The position numbers were made by a program, and so were the translations under genes. The notes under the pieces are model-generated. The model was not told where the DNA came from. It worked only from the letters and a program-made list of their open reading frames with translations, and ran no database searches. From JACXVD01 sp020446665 (GTDB taxonomy: Bacteria > Pseudomonadota > Alphaproteobacteria > Sphingomonadales > Sphingomonadaceae), in contig JAWKXQ010000008.1 of assembly GCA_041396905.1 (NCBI GenBank), positions 38,366 to 102,365 on the forward strand: a stretch of DNA of 64,000 nt, given 5' to 3'. Each line of letters starts with the position of its first letter. Positions within the stretch are counted from its first letter, which is position 1. This document shows, piece after piece, positions 6,771 to 16,095 of the stretch.

Positions 6771-9199
6771 AGTTCTCGCTCGAATGGCTCAAATATTTCC
6801 TCGACACCGAAGCTTCCGCAGCGGAGATTTCGGCGAAGCTCAACGCCATCGGCCTTGAGGTCGAGGGAGTGGAAGACCCGGCGGAGAGCCTCGCCGGATT
6901 CCGCATTGCCCATGTGCTGACCGCTGCTCCGCATCCCGATGCGGACAAACTTCAGGTCCTCTCCATCGATACTGGCGACGGCAAGCCGCTGCAGGTGGTC
7001 TGCGGTGCGCCCAATGCCCGTGCCGGGATGAAGGGTGTGCTGGGCCTGCCGGGCGCGGTGGTTCCCGCAAACGGAATGCAATTGCGCAAGAGCGCGATCC
7101 GCGGGGTCGAAAGCAATGGCATGATGTGTTCCACCCGCGAGCTGGAACTGGGCGATGACCATGACGGGATCATCGAATTGCCTGCGGATGCCCCGGTCGG
7201 CACGGATTTCGCCACCTATCACGGCGCCTCGCCCGTTTTCGACGTGGCCATTACCCCCAACCGCCCTGACTGCATGGGCGTGGACGGGATTGCCCGCGAT
7301 CTCGCCGCAGCCGGGATCGGGACATACAAACCCTTCGTGCAGGAACCGGTGGCCGGGAAATTCCCTTGCCCGGTGGAGATCCGCACGGATGACCCGGCAG
7401 GCTGCCCGGCCTTCTATGGCCGCGTCATTCGCGGGGTCACCAATGGCAGCTCGCCCGACTGGATGCAGCAGCGCCTGCTTTCAGCCGGGCAGCGCCCGAT
7501 CAGCGCCTTGGTGGACATCACCAATTATGTGATGCTGGCCTTTGGCCGCCCGGCCCATGCCTATGACCTTGCCAAGCTCAACGGCGCGGTCGTTGCTCGC
7601 CGCGCCAAGGACGGCGAGCAGGTGCTGGCACTCAATGAGAAGACCTACACGCTCGATTCCGAAATGACCGTGATCGCTGATGCCAGCGGTGTGCACGATA
7701 TTGCCGGGATCATGGGCGGTGAACATTCAGGGTGTAGTGAAAGCACCACCGATGTGCTGCTGGAAATCGCCTATTTCGATCCTGATCGGATAGGGGCCAC
7801 CGGGCGCAAGCTGGGGCTGACTTCTGACGCTCGCACCCGTTTCGAACGCGGGGTGGACCCCGAATTCCTCGATGCGGGGCTGGAAATCCTCACCGCACTG
7901 ATTCTCAAGATATGTGGAGGCGAAGCTTCGGAAGTGATCCGCGCCGGGGCACCGCCGGTCGAGCGCAAGCTGGTCAATTACGAACCCCTGCTGGTTGAAA
8001 AGCTGGGCGGAGTCGATGTGGATGAGGCAGACCAGCTCGCTATACTTTCTGCACTGGGCTTTGAAGCGCTGAACACGCAGATCGGGCCAGGCCGCAAGAC
8101 CTGGCAGATGAGCTGTCCGCCGCGCCGCCACGATATCGAAGGGTCAGCCGATCTGGTCGAGGAAGTGGTGCGGATCCATGGTCTCGACAATGTGGCCAGC
8201 GTGCCGTTGCCACGTGTGCCGGGTGTCGCAAAACCGACTGCTACGCCTGCGCAGCAGATGGAACGCCGCCTGCGCCGCGCCGCTGCTGCCCGTGGATTGA
8301 ATGAAGCGGTGACCTGGTCCTTCCTGCCCACTGATGAGGCAGAGCATTTCGCCCTTCGGCAGGCTCAGGGTGATCGGGAACAATTATGGGTGCTGGAAAA
8401 CCCGATCAGCGAGGATATGAAGGCGATGCGGCCATCGCTGCTGGCTGGCCTGCTATCGGCGGCACGGCGCAATGCTGATCGCGGTGCAGCCGGTGTGCGG
8501 CTGTTCGAAATCGGGCGGCGCTATTTCCGGGCAACTGACGGGTCGAGCGATGAAAGGCTGACGCTGGGCATCGTCCTGTCTGGCGAAAAGCGCGCCAGCG
8601 GCTGGGCCACGGGCAAGGCGCAGGGCTTTGATGCCTTCGACGCCAAGGCAGAGGCCGAGGCGCTGCTGGCAGAGGCGGGTGTTGCCGTGGACAAGCTGAT
8701 GGTTATGGGTGAGGCCGGCGAGCAGTTCCATCCCGGCCAGTCCGCCACCTTGCGGCTGGGGCCGAAAAATGTGCTGGCCCGGTTCGGTGCCTTGCATCCC
8801 CGCACGCTCAAGGCATTCGATATTGATGGCCCTGTGGTGGCGGTGGAAATTTTCCTCGATGCCATCCCGGCGAAGAAAGGCGCAGCCAGCTTCGCCCGTC
8901 CGGCCTATGCACCGCCAGCGCTGCAAAGCGTGGAACGCGATTTTGCCTTCCTTGTCGATGTGGCGCTGCCCGCAGGCGATCTGCTGCGCGCGGTAAAGGG
9001 TGCGGACAAGGCGAATATCGTCGATGCCCGCATCTTTGACGATTTCCGCGGGCAGGGTGTGCCGGACGGCAAGAAATCCATTGCGGTCGAGGTCACGCTT
9101 CAGCCGGGCGAGAAGAGCTACACCGATGAGGAGATCAAGGCGATTTCCGACAGGGTGGTGGCAGCAGCGGCCAAACAGGGCGCGGAGCTGCGCGGATGA
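6767..9199 (+). CDS. pheT: Phenylalanine--tRNA ligase beta subunit
   Basis: 810 residues. It opens MKFSLEWLKYFLD. The EMAP/tRNA-binding domain (about 40-150) includes HPDADKLQVLSIDTG and VVCGAPNARAG. The B3/B4 editing region includes ITPNRPDCMGVDGIARDL, and B5 and the catalytic-like fold follow. The C-terminal anticodon-binding FDX-ACB domain includes SVERDFAFLVD. It overlaps pheS by 4 bases and the next SDR gene by 4 bases, so all three are probably one operon. About 10 residues at ALRQAQGDREQ come from an inserted palindromic repeat (see 8351-8378). Confidence 0.97.
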   Translation: MKFSLEWLKYFLDTEASAAEISAKLNAIGLEVEGVEDPAESLAGFRIAHVLTAAPHPDADKLQVLSIDTGDGKPLQVVCGAPNARAGMKGVLGLPGAVVPANGMQLRKSAIRGVESNGMMCSTRELELGDDHDGIIELPADAPVGTDFATYHGASPVFDVAITPNRPDCMGVDGIARDLAAAGIGTYKPFVQEPVAGKFPCPVEIRTDDPAGCPAFYGRVIRGVTNGSSPDWMQQRLLSAGQRPISALVDITNYVMLAFGRPAHAYDLAKLNGAVVARRAKDGEQVLALNEKTYTLDSEMTVIADASGVHDIAGIMGGEHSGCSESTTDVLLEIAYFDPDRIGATGRKLGLTSDARTRFERGVDPEFLDAGLEILTALILKICGGEASEVIRAGAPPVERKLVNYEPLLVEKLGGVDVDEADQLAILSALGFEALNTQIGPGRKTWQMSCPPRRHDIEGSADLVEEVVRIHGLDNVASVPLPRVPGVAKPTATPAQQMERRLRRAAAARGLNEAVTWSFLPTDEAEHFALRQAQGDREQLWVLENPISEDMKAMRPSLLAGLLSAARRNADRGAAGVRLFEIGRRYFRATDGSSDERLTLGIVLSGEKRASGWATGKAQGFDAFDAKAEAEALLAEAGVAVDKLMVMGEAGEQFHPGQSATLRLGPKNVLARFGALHPRTLKAFDIDGPVVAVEIFLDAIPAKKGAASFARPAYAPPALQSVERDFAFLVDVALPAGDLLRAVKGADKANIVDARIFDDFRGQGVPDGKKSIAVEVTLQPGEKSYTDEEIKAISDRVVAAAAKQGAELRG
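8351..8378 (+). repeat. REP-like palindromic repeat fragment inside pheT
   Basis: GCCCTTCGGCAGGCTCAGGG followed by TGATCGGG matches the dispersed motif of the form CTTCGRCAGGCTCAGG that is common between genes in many sphingomonad genomes. Here it is translated in frame as ALRQAQGDREQ within pheT, in a stretch where related PheT proteins normally run straight into LWVLENPISEDM. Recognition is by memory of the motif. Confidence 0.5.
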
Positions 9200-9942
9200 G
9201 CCGGATTGCCCTCGTTACCGGAGCGAGCTCTGGCATTGGCGAAGCCTGCGCGCGCAGCCTGATCGGTTCGGGCTGGCGCGTGATCGGCACCGGGCGCCGG
9301 ACTGAGCGGCTGGGCGCGCTGGCTGCTGAACTGGGCGATGCCTTCCATCCGGCTGTGTTCGACGTCCGCGATGAAGCTGCCCGCGATGCGGCGCTGGATG
9401 CGCTGCCAGCCGAATTTGCGGGGATTGATCTGCTGGTCAACAATGCCGGTCTGGCGCTGGGTACAGCGCCTGCTCAGTCGGCTGATCTCGATCAGTGGAA
9501 GACCATGATCGAAACCAATGTCACAGCGCTGATCTCGCTCACGCACAAGCTGCTGCCGGGCCTGATCGAGCGCAAGGGCGCGGTGATCAACCTGTCCAGC
9601 GTGGCCGCGACCTATCCCTATAAAGGGGGCAATGTCTATGGCGGGACCAAGGCCTTCGTGCGCCAGTTCAGCCTTGGCCTGCGCAGCGATTTGTCGGGCA
9701 CGGGCGTGCGGGTCTGCTCGATCGAGCCGGGCATGGTCGAAACCGAATTCACCATGGTGCGCACGGGCGGCAACCGCGAGGCGCATGAGGCGCTCTATGG
9801 TGGGGCGACCCCGATGACCGGTGAGGATATTGCGGAAACCGTGCGCTGGGTGGCGGAACTGCCCCCGCATCTCAACATCAACACGCTCGAACTGATGCCG
9901 GTAAGCCAGAGCTTCGCCGGTTTCCAGATCGCGCGGGACTGA
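9196..9942 (+). CDS. Short-chain dehydrogenase/reductase (SDR), YdfG-like
   Basis: 248 residues of a classical SDR. The cofactor motif TGASSGIG is near residues 8-15; RRTERL after the second strand suggests NADP preference. NNAG is near position 85, catalytic Ser in INLSSVA, and YGGTK supplies the active Tyr and Lys near 152-156. The C-terminal block VRWVAELPPHLNINTLELMPV resembles the YdfG/serine 3-dehydrogenase group. Substrate is not certain. Translation is probably coupled to pheT by a 4-base overlap. Confidence 0.85.
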   Translation: MSRIALVTGASSGIGEACARSLIGSGWRVIGTGRRTERLGALAAELGDAFHPAVFDVRDEAARDAALDALPAEFAGIDLLVNNAGLALGTAPAQSADLDQWKTMIETNVTALISLTHKLLPGLIERKGAVINLSSVAATYPYKGGNVYGGTKAFVRQFSLGLRSDLSGTGVRVCSIEPGMVETEFTMVRTGGNREAHEALYGGATPMTGEDIAETVRWVAELPPHLNINTLELMPVSQSFAGFQIARD

Positions 9943-9957
9943 AACGATACCTTCTGC

Positions 9958-11493
9958 ATGACTTCCAATCGCCGCACTTTCGCGATCATCTCGCACCCTG
10001 ACGCCGGTAAGACCACGCTGACGGAAAAGCTCCTGCTGCAAGGCGGGGCGATCCATCTTGCGGGCGAGGTCAAAGCACGCGGCGCGGCGCGGCGGGCACG
10101 CTCTGACTGGATGAAGATCGAGCAGCAGCGCGGCATTTCCGTCACGTCCAGCGTGATGACTTTCGAGAAGGATTTTGATGGCGAGACGATCACCTTCAAC
10201 CTGCTCGACACGCCGGGGCACGAGGATTTCTCCGAAGATACATATCGCACGCTGACCGCGGTCGACAGCGCAATCATGGTGATCGACGCTGCCAAGGGGA
10301 TCGAGCCGCAGACGCGGAAGCTGTTTGAAGTCTGCCGTTTGCGCAGCGTGCCGATCATCACCTTCATCAACAAGGTCGATCGTGAAGGCCGCTCTATCTT
10401 CGAGACTCTGGACGAAGTGGCCGATGCGCTGGCGCTGGATGTCAGCCCCCAGAATGCCCCGCTGGGGATGGGCGGGCTGTTTCGCGGCATTCTCGATTTC
10501 GATAGCGAGACCGTGTCGATCCCCGAAGGGGGCAGCAAGGAATTCCTCGGCACGCGTGAACCGCTGGGGGCGCTGCCTGACGAGCTGGCCGAAGAAATCG
10601 AACTGGCCCGGATCGGCTATCCCGAATTCGACCTGGAGGCCTATCGTAACGGCGATCTGACGCCGGTTTTCTTCGGCTCGGCACTGAAGAATTTCGGGGT
10701 TGAGGAACTGATTGCCGCCATCGCGCGCTGGGCTCCGCCGCCGCGTCCGCAGCCCAGCGAACAGGGCGAAATCAGCCCGGAACATGATGAAGTGACCGGC
10801 TTCATCTTCAAGGTTCAGGCCAATATGGACCCGCAGCACCGCGACCGGATTGCCTTCATGCGGATGGTCAGCGGCACGTTCAGGCGCGGGATGAAGCTCA
10901 CGCCATCTGGCCTGGGCAAGCCGATTGCAGTGCATTCACCGATCCTGTTCTTCGCGCAGGACCGCGAGATTGCCGATACAGCGGAGGCTGGCGACATTAT
11001 CGGCATTCCCAACCACGGCACTTTGCGCGTGGGCGATACGCTGAGCGAAAAGAACGCCTTCCGCTTCACCGGGCTGCCCAATTTCGCGCCGGAAATATTG
11101 CGCCGCATTGCCCTGCGCGATCCGACCAAGACCAAGCAATTGCGCAAGGCGCTGGATGATCTGTCCGAAGAGGGCGTGATCCAGGTCTTCTACCCCGAAT
11201 TCGGGGCGCAATGGATCGTTGGCGTGGTCGGGCAGTTGCAGCTGGAGGTGCTTATCAGCCGGCTGGAGGCGGAATACAAGGTGGAGGCGGGGCTCGAAGC
11301 ATCCCCCTTCGCCACCGCACGCTGGCTGAAAGGTGATGCCAAGGCGCTGGAGGAGTTCGAGAAATTCAACCGCTCCAACCTCGCGAAGGACCGTGACGGT
11401 GATCTGGTGTTCATGGCCAAGAGCCCGTGGGACGTGAATTATCAAGAAGAAAAGAACCCCGAACTGACTTTCAGCGCCACCAAGGAGCGCTGA
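9958..11493 (+). CDS. prfC: Peptide chain release factor 3 (GTPase)
   Basis: 511 residues. G1 motif SHPDAGKTTLTEKLL is near the N terminus, LLDTPGHEDFSEDTYRTL gives G3, and ITFINKVDREGR gives G4 (NKxD). The switch block RARSDWMKIEQQRGISVTSSVM is typical of RF3 rather than EF-G. RF3 removes RF1 and RF2 from the ribosome after peptide release. The length is close to the usual 525-530. It starts 15 bases after the SDR gene and may share its operon. Confidence 0.95.
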   Translation: MTSNRRTFAIISHPDAGKTTLTEKLLLQGGAIHLAGEVKARGAARRARSDWMKIEQQRGISVTSSVMTFEKDFDGETITFNLLDTPGHEDFSEDTYRTLTAVDSAIMVIDAAKGIEPQTRKLFEVCRLRSVPIITFINKVDREGRSIFETLDEVADALALDVSPQNAPLGMGGLFRGILDFDSETVSIPEGGSKEFLGTREPLGALPDELAEEIELARIGYPEFDLEAYRNGDLTPVFFGSALKNFGVEELIAAIARWAPPPRPQPSEQGEISPEHDEVTGFIFKVQANMDPQHRDRIAFMRMVSGTFRRGMKLTPSGLGKPIAVHSPILFFAQDREIADTAEAGDIIGIPNHGTLRVGDTLSEKNAFRFTGLPNFAPEILRRIALRDPTKTKQLRKALDDLSEEGVIQVFYPEFGAQWIVGVVGQLQLEVLISRLEAEYKVEAGLEASPFATARWLKGDAKALEEFEKFNRSNLAKDRDGDLVFMAKSPWDVNYQEEKNPELTFSATKER

Positions 11494-11531
11494 CTCTTGC
11501 GGATCGGTCCGGTCCGTTCCAAGGTCGGCGC

Positions 11532-12401
11532 ATGACGCTACTCGGCCCGACTTCGCAAAGCTTCATCTCGCAGCGCCTGCGGCTGCATTATGTCGATTGG
11601 GGCAATCCCGGAAAGCCGCCCTTGCTGATGATTCACGGCGGGCGCGATCATTGTCGCAACTGGGATTGGGTGGCCGAACAATTGCGCGAGGATTGGCACA
11701 TCATTGCGATCGATCATCGCGGCCATGGCGACAGCGATTGGGTCAGTGATGGCAATTACCTGATTTCAGACATGATTTACGATGTCGCGCAATTGGTCCA
11801 TCAGCTCGATCTCGCGCCGGTGTCCATCCTCTCCCATTCGATGGGGGGCGGGGTCGCAATGGGCTTTGCCGGGGCCTTCCCCGATCAGGTGAGCAAGCTG
11901 GTCGCGATCGAGCCGGTCGGCCTCTCGCCCGAGATGGAACAGGGGCAGGATGGCAAGACCTATCCGGAGCGGATTGCCGACTGGGTCGGGCGCAAGCGGG
12001 ATGCGGCGGCGCGCAAGGTAAAGAGCTATCCGACAATCGAGGCCGCGCAGGAACGGATGCAGGCGGTCAATCACTTCCTGACCGAAGAACAGGCGCGGCA
12101 TCTGACGTTGCATGGCGTGAACCGCAATGAAGATGGCAGTTTCAGCTGGAAGTTCGACCCGCATCTGCACAGCTGGCCGGTGGATGCGACCCCACGCGAA
12201 ATGCGCGAAGACATGTGGCGGGCGATCACTTGCCCGGTCCTGCTGCTCTATGGCGCAGACAGTTTTGCGACCAATCCCGAGAAGACGGACCGGCTGAAAT
12301 TCTTCCAGAATGCGCGTATGATCGAATTCGAAAATGCGGGCCACTGGCTCCACCATGACCAGTTCGATCGCTTTATGGTGACCCTGCGGGAGTTCCTCTG
12401 A
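11532..12401 (+). CDS. Alpha/beta hydrolase
   Basis: 289 residues from ATG 11532; the longer in-frame start lies inside prfC and is unlikely. The fold shows the oxyanion block LLMIHGGRDHCRNWD, the strand HIIAIDHRGHGDSDW, and the nucleophile elbow LSHSMGGGVAMGFAG (Ser of GHSMGG-type). A late GADSFATNP and the final AGHWLHHDQFDRF give the catalytic His. Substrate unknown. The TGA overlaps the next ATG by one base, so it is translationally coupled to the PNPOx-like gene. Confidence 0.85.
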   Translation: MTLLGPTSQSFISQRLRLHYVDWGNPGKPPLLMIHGGRDHCRNWDWVAEQLREDWHIIAIDHRGHGDSDWVSDGNYLISDMIYDVAQLVHQLDLAPVSILSHSMGGGVAMGFAGAFPDQVSKLVAIEPVGLSPEMEQGQDGKTYPERIADWVGRKRDAAARKVKSYPTIEAAQERMQAVNHFLTEEQARHLTLHGVNRNEDGSFSWKFDPHLHSWPVDATPREMREDMWRAITCPVLLLYGADSFATNPEKTDRLKFFQNARMIEFENAGHWLHHDQFDRFMVTLREFL

Positions 12402-12976
12402 TGGCAGAATTCTTCCCGGCGCTGGAACAGCGTCATGTCGATATGATTGCGCGCCAGCCCGTGTTCTTTGTGGCCACCGCTGCAGCGGATGGACGGATCA
12501 ATCTCAGCCCCAAGGGTTATGACGCGTTCCGTGTGCTCTCGCCCGGCCGGGTTGCCTATCTCGACCTTGGCGGCTCGGGGAACGAGACTCATGCGCATCT
12601 GGCGGCTGATGGTCGCATTACGGTGATGTTCTGCAATTTCCAGCAACCGGCCAATATTCTGCGCATTTACGGCCGTGGGCAGCCAGTATTGCCACAGGAT
12701 GATGGCTGGAATGAACTGGCCGCGCATTTCACGCTGATGCCGGGCACACGGCAGATATTCGTGATTGATGTTGAAAGCGTGCAGACAAGCTGCGGCTGGG
12801 GCGTGCCGTTCATGGAGTATAGCGGAGAGCGCGAGACGCTGAAGAAGGCGCATGCGCAATCCGATCCGCGTGAATGGGCGGCCAAACATGGCATGCGGCT
12901 GGCCAGTATTGATGGTCTGCCGACACGGCCAACGGATCGCTATATTGCTGGCGATGATCCTGCAGGAGCTGCGTGA
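12401..12976 (+). CDS. Pyridoxamine 5'-phosphate oxidase-family flavoprotein
   Basis: 191 residues. The start has FFVATAAADGRINLSPKGYDAFRVL, then VAYLDLGGSGNETHAHLAADGRITVMFC and NILRIYGRG, the split-barrel flavin-binding pattern of the PNPOx-like group (about residues 20-110). Members bind FMN or F420 and reduce varied substrates. It ends in the motif CGWGVPFMEY common to one uncharacterised subgroup. Sits between an alpha/beta hydrolase and an EEP-family gene in a tight run. Confidence 0.78.
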   Translation: MAEFFPALEQRHVDMIARQPVFFVATAAADGRINLSPKGYDAFRVLSPGRVAYLDLGGSGNETHAHLAADGRITVMFCNFQQPANILRIYGRGQPVLPQDDGWNELAAHFTLMPGTRQIFVIDVESVQTSCGWGVPFMEYSGERETLKKAHAQSDPREWAAKHGMRLASIDGLPTRPTDRYIAGDDPAGAA

Positions 12977-12992
12977 CAGGCGGGCGAGCAAC

Positions 12993-13694
12993 ATGCAGCT
13001 GACCTTTGCCAGCTATAATATCCATAAGGCCGTGGGCACGGATGGGGTCCGCGATCCGGACCGGATCATTACTGTCCTGCGTGAAATGGATGCCGATATC
13101 ATCGCCTTGCAAGAGGCCGACCGGCGGCTGGGTGAGCGCGCGAGTGTGCTGTCGCGCGCGGCGCTGGACGATACGCCCTGGTTCCCCGCTGATGTCGCAC
13201 GCAGGCCGCGCAGTCTCGGCTGGCATGGCAATGCCTTGCTCGTCCGGCGCGGGCTGCAGGTTCTGGATGCCGAAGCGATCCATCTGCCCACGCTGGAGCC
13301 ACGCGGTGCGGTGCGGGTGGACCTGATCGCTGACGGGCGCAAAGTGCGGGTCGTGGGGACGCATCTGGATCTTTCCGGCTTGCGTCGGCGCGACCAGATC
13401 CGCGCAATCATGGCGCATTTGCAGGAATGTGACGGCGATCCGCCCACTGTGATTATGGGCGATTTCAATCAATGGGGTCTGCGCGGCGGCGCGATGCAGG
13501 CCTTTGGCCCTGATTGGCAGCTTTGCACGCCGGGGCAAAGCTTCCCCAGCCGCCGCCCGATTGCCCGGCTGGATCGCATCGTACTCTCGCATCACTGGAA
13601 GGCGGGGGCATGCGGTGTCCACCATAGCGCCGCGGCCAGTCGTGCGTCGGACCACTTGCCTGTCTGGCAGCAAACCGAACTGACTAAAAAATAG
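12993..13694 (+). CDS. Endonuclease/exonuclease/phosphatase (EEP) family protein
   Basis: 233 residues from ATG 12993. The fold signature is plain: LTFASYNIHKAVG at the start (Asn), DIIALQEADRR (catalytic Glu), GTHLDLSGLRRRDQI, IMGDFNQWG (Asp-Asn pair) and the last SDHLPV (Asp-His). It lacks a signal peptide and is therefore cytoplasmic as read. EEP enzymes cut nucleic acids or phospholipid head groups; the neighbours give no clue. A 151-base gap with a sigma-54 type promoter separates it from the PII gene. Confidence 0.82.
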   Translation: MQLTFASYNIHKAVGTDGVRDPDRIITVLREMDADIIALQEADRRLGERASVLSRAALDDTPWFPADVARRPRSLGWHGNALLVRRGLQVLDAEAIHLPTLEPRGAVRVDLIADGRKVRVVGTHLDLSGLRRRDQIRAIMAHLQECDGDPPTVIMGDFNQWGLRGGAMQAFGPDWQLCTPGQSFPSRRPIARLDRIVLSHHWKAGACGVHHSAAASRASDHLPVWQQTELTKK

Positions 13695-13780
13695 TCATCA
13701 GCCCAATTATTAGGCATATACATTGCACCAAGGACGGTGTTTCGGCTTCTGAATCCCTGAAATCCTGCGAAATTTGATTC

Positions 13781-13796
13781 TGGCATGGCTGTTGCA
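13781..13796 (+). promoter_or_regulatory. Sigma-54 (-24/-12) promoter for glnK-amtB
   Basis: TGGCATGGCTGTTGCA matches the sigma-54 consensus TGGCAY-N5-TTGCW: GG at -24 and GC at -12 have correct spacing. It lies about 50 bases before the glnK ATG. Sigma-54 control with NtrC is the known regulation of glnK-amtB operons, so context and motif agree. Confidence 0.8.
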
Positions 13797-13845
13797 ATGC
13801 AGCATACGGCCGGGATGTGCCCGGTAAAGCAGCCAGGGGGCATCG

Positions 13846-14184
13846 ATGAAATTCATCATCGCCATCGTAAAACCGTTCAAGCTCGACGAAGTGCGTGAAG
13901 CACTGACCGCCATTGGCGTTGCGGGCATGACCGTATCCGAAGTCAAAGGCTTCGGCCGCCAGAAAGGCCAGACCGAGATTTATCGCGGGGCCGAGTACTC
14001 GACCAACATGCTTCCCAAGGTGAAGCTGGAAATTGCAGTGACCGATGAAATCGCACCGCAGGTGGTCGAAACCATCCAGCAAGCCGCCAGCACGGAAAGC
14101 ATTGGCGATGGCAAGATCTTCGTACTGGATCTCGCCTCGGCAACGCGCATCCGCACCGGTGAATCCGGGGATACCGCGCTGTGA
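13846..14184 (+). CDS. glnK: Nitrogen regulatory protein P-II (first copy)
   Basis: 112 residues, complete. MKFIIAIVKPFKLDEVREAL is the standard opening, and the T-loop has Tyr51 in IYRGAEY, the uridylylation site. The B-loop signature GDGKIFVLDL is near residue 88. PII proteins sense 2-oxoglutarate, ATP and ADP and bind AmtB to block ammonium uptake when nitrogen is plentiful. It is the first gene after the sigma-54 type promoter and its stop lies 32 bases before the amtB start. Confidence 0.95.
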   Translation: MKFIIAIVKPFKLDEVREALTAIGVAGMTVSEVKGFGRQKGQTEIYRGAEYSTNMLPKVKLEIAVTDEIAPQVVETIQQAASTESIGDGKIFVLDLASATRIRTGESGDTAL

Positions 14185-14216
14185 GCCGGCCCGTGACAGA
14201 CATGAAGGGTAACACC

Positions 14217-15555
14217 ATGATCCGCAAATTCGTTTGCGGCACGGCGGCGCTGGGTGCGTCGCTCTTTGCCGCTACCGCTGCTTTCGCGCAGGACGCAGCA
14301 GAGGTCGCTCCGGCGGTCCCCAATCCGGGCAATAATGCCTGGATGATGACCGCCACTGTGCTGGTAATGCTGATGATCCTGCCAGGCCTGGCACTGTTCT
14401 ATGGCGGCCTGACCCGCTCCAAGAACATGCTCTCCACCATGACTCAGATCGGTGCGACCGCATGGTCTCGCCATGATTATCTGGGTGATGTGGGGTTACT
14501 CGCTCGCTTTTGGCGACACGACCTATGAAGGCACGCTGGGCCTGTTCATCTCTGGCGGCAGCTATTTCCTTGCCGGTACGGATGCGAGCAGCACGGCAGC
14601 GACTTTCACCGATGAAGTCATCAGCAAATATGTCTTCATCAGCTTCCAGATGACTTTCGCTGCCATCACGGCCGCGCTTATCCTGGGTGCAACAGCAGAA
14701 CGCATGAAGTTCAGCGCAGTGATGGCTTTTGTGCCGATCTGGCTGACGATCGTCTATTTCCCGATCGCACACATGGTGTGGGCGGGTGGCGGCCTGCTGT
14801 TTGAAGACGGTGCGCTGGACTTCGCCGGCGGCACGGTGGTGCACATCAATGCCGGTGTATCGGGCCTCGTCCTCGCATACCTGCTGGGCAAGCGCCGCGG
14901 TTATCCGTCAGAGCCCATGCCGCCGCACAGCCTGACGCTGACCATGGTCGGCACGGGTCTGCTGTGGGTGGGTTGGTTCGGCTTCAATGCCGGTTCCGCT
15001 CTCGAAGCCGATGGTTCTGCCGGTCTCGCCATGATCAACACCTTCGTTGCCACGGCTGCAGGTGCGCTGACCTGGATGGTGATCGAACGTCTCGCCGGTC
15101 ACAAGGGTTCGGCACTGGGCTTCTGCTCGGGTGTGATTGCCGGTCTGGTCGCTGTGACCCCGGCAGCCGGCAATTCCGGCCCGTTCGGTGCGATCCTGCT
15201 CGGCATGGTGGCTTCGGCAATATGCTACTTCGCAGTGGCCAAGGCGAAGGCGAAGTTCGGCTATGACGACTCGCTCGATGCCTTCGGTATCCACGGCGTG
15301 GGCGGCATCGTTGGCGCCATCGGTACGGCAGTGGTTTACCAGCCGTTCATTGGCGGCCCCGGCGACGGTTCGACCGCGCTCAGTGCGCAGCTCGGCGTTC
15401 AGGTATTCAGTGTTCTCGTGACCATTGCCTGGGCCGGTATCGGCACTCTGATCGCTGGCTTCATCGTCAAGGCAATCATCGGCCTGCGGGTTGATGAAGA
15501 AGCCGAAGTCAACGGGCTGGACATCTCCGAACACGGAGAGCGCGCCTACAACTGA
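14217..15555 (+). pseudogene. amtB: Ammonium transporter, interrupted by one frameshift in this sequence
   Basis: Two frames together make a full Amt protein. The first (ATG 14217, with AAGGG upstream) gives a signal peptide ending AFAQ and GLALFYGGLTRSKNMLSTM. The second gives MIIWVMWGYSLAFGD, then FAGGTVVHINAGVSGLV, DDSLDAFGIHGVGGIVGAIG and the cytoplasmic C-terminal tail. The switch is at about 14463: removing one G from GCATGGTCTC gives ACLAMIIW in one frame. As everything else is conserved and the gene sits between two intact PII genes, a base-calling error is more likely than true loss. Confidence 0.85.
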
Positions 15556-15639
15556 TCAAAAGTTTGGCGGGACCGGGTTTTCCTCTCCTCTCCTCCCCGG
15601 TCTCGCCTCACCACGTTCCTCCTGCGAACGAAACTTAAT

Positions 15640-15670
15640 GGGCCGGAGCCAGCCGCTCCGGCCCCTTTTT
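15640..15670 (+). terminator. Intrinsic terminator between amtB and the second PII gene
   Basis: GGGCCGGAGC (15640-15649), loop CAGCC, complementary GCTCCGGCCC (15655-15664), then C and a run of six T. A strong Rho-independent terminator that would isolate or attenuate the downstream PII gene. Confidence 0.88.
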
Positions 15671-15734
15671 TCGTCTTTATCCGGCGGCCATGCTCGACTA
15701 GGTTCCGGTCCGAACCAGTTAAGAGGGGCCTCGC

Positions 15735-16073
15735 ATGAAATACGTCATCGCCGTCATCAAACCGCATAAGCTTGACGAAGTGCGCGAAGCGCTTGGCAAT
15801 ATCGGTGTGGCAGGGATGACCGTTTCCGAGGTCAAGGGGTTCGGCCGACAGAAAGGCCAGACGGAAATCTATCGCGGTGCCGAATACCAGACCTATTTCA
15901 TGCCCAAGGTGAAGCTGGAAATCGCAGTAAGCGATGAAATGGCGGGCCAGGTGACCGAAGCGATCCAGCAGGCGGCAGGCACAGGTTCAATTGGCGATGG
16001 CAAGATCTTCGTGCTTGATCTGGGCGCAGCAACACGCATCCGCACCGGTGAAGTTGGCGAGACCGCACTGTAA
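15735..16073 (+). CDS. glnB: Nitrogen regulatory protein P-II (second copy)
   Basis: 112 residues, highly similar to the first PII across the whole length, with the same Tyr51 (IYRGAEY) and GDGKIFVLDL. It differs mainly around residues 52-57 (QTYFMPK versus STNMLPK) in the T-loop, the part that contacts AmtB. It follows a terminator after amtB, so it may have its own promoter. Whether it behaves as GlnB or GlnK cannot be read from the sequence; the symbol is a convenience. Confidence 0.9.
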   Translation: MKYVIAVIKPHKLDEVREALGNIGVAGMTVSEVKGFGRQKGQTEIYRGAEYQTYFMPKVKLEIAVSDEMAGQVTEAIQQAAGTGSIGDGKIFVLDLGAATRIRTGEVGETAL

Positions 16074-16095
16074 CCCGGTAGATCCAGCGCCGCCC

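Noticed and set aside
9118..10935. 605-codon minus-strand frame over pheT, the SDR gene and prfC
   Set aside because: Shadow of three well-supported plus-strand genes; no domain seen.
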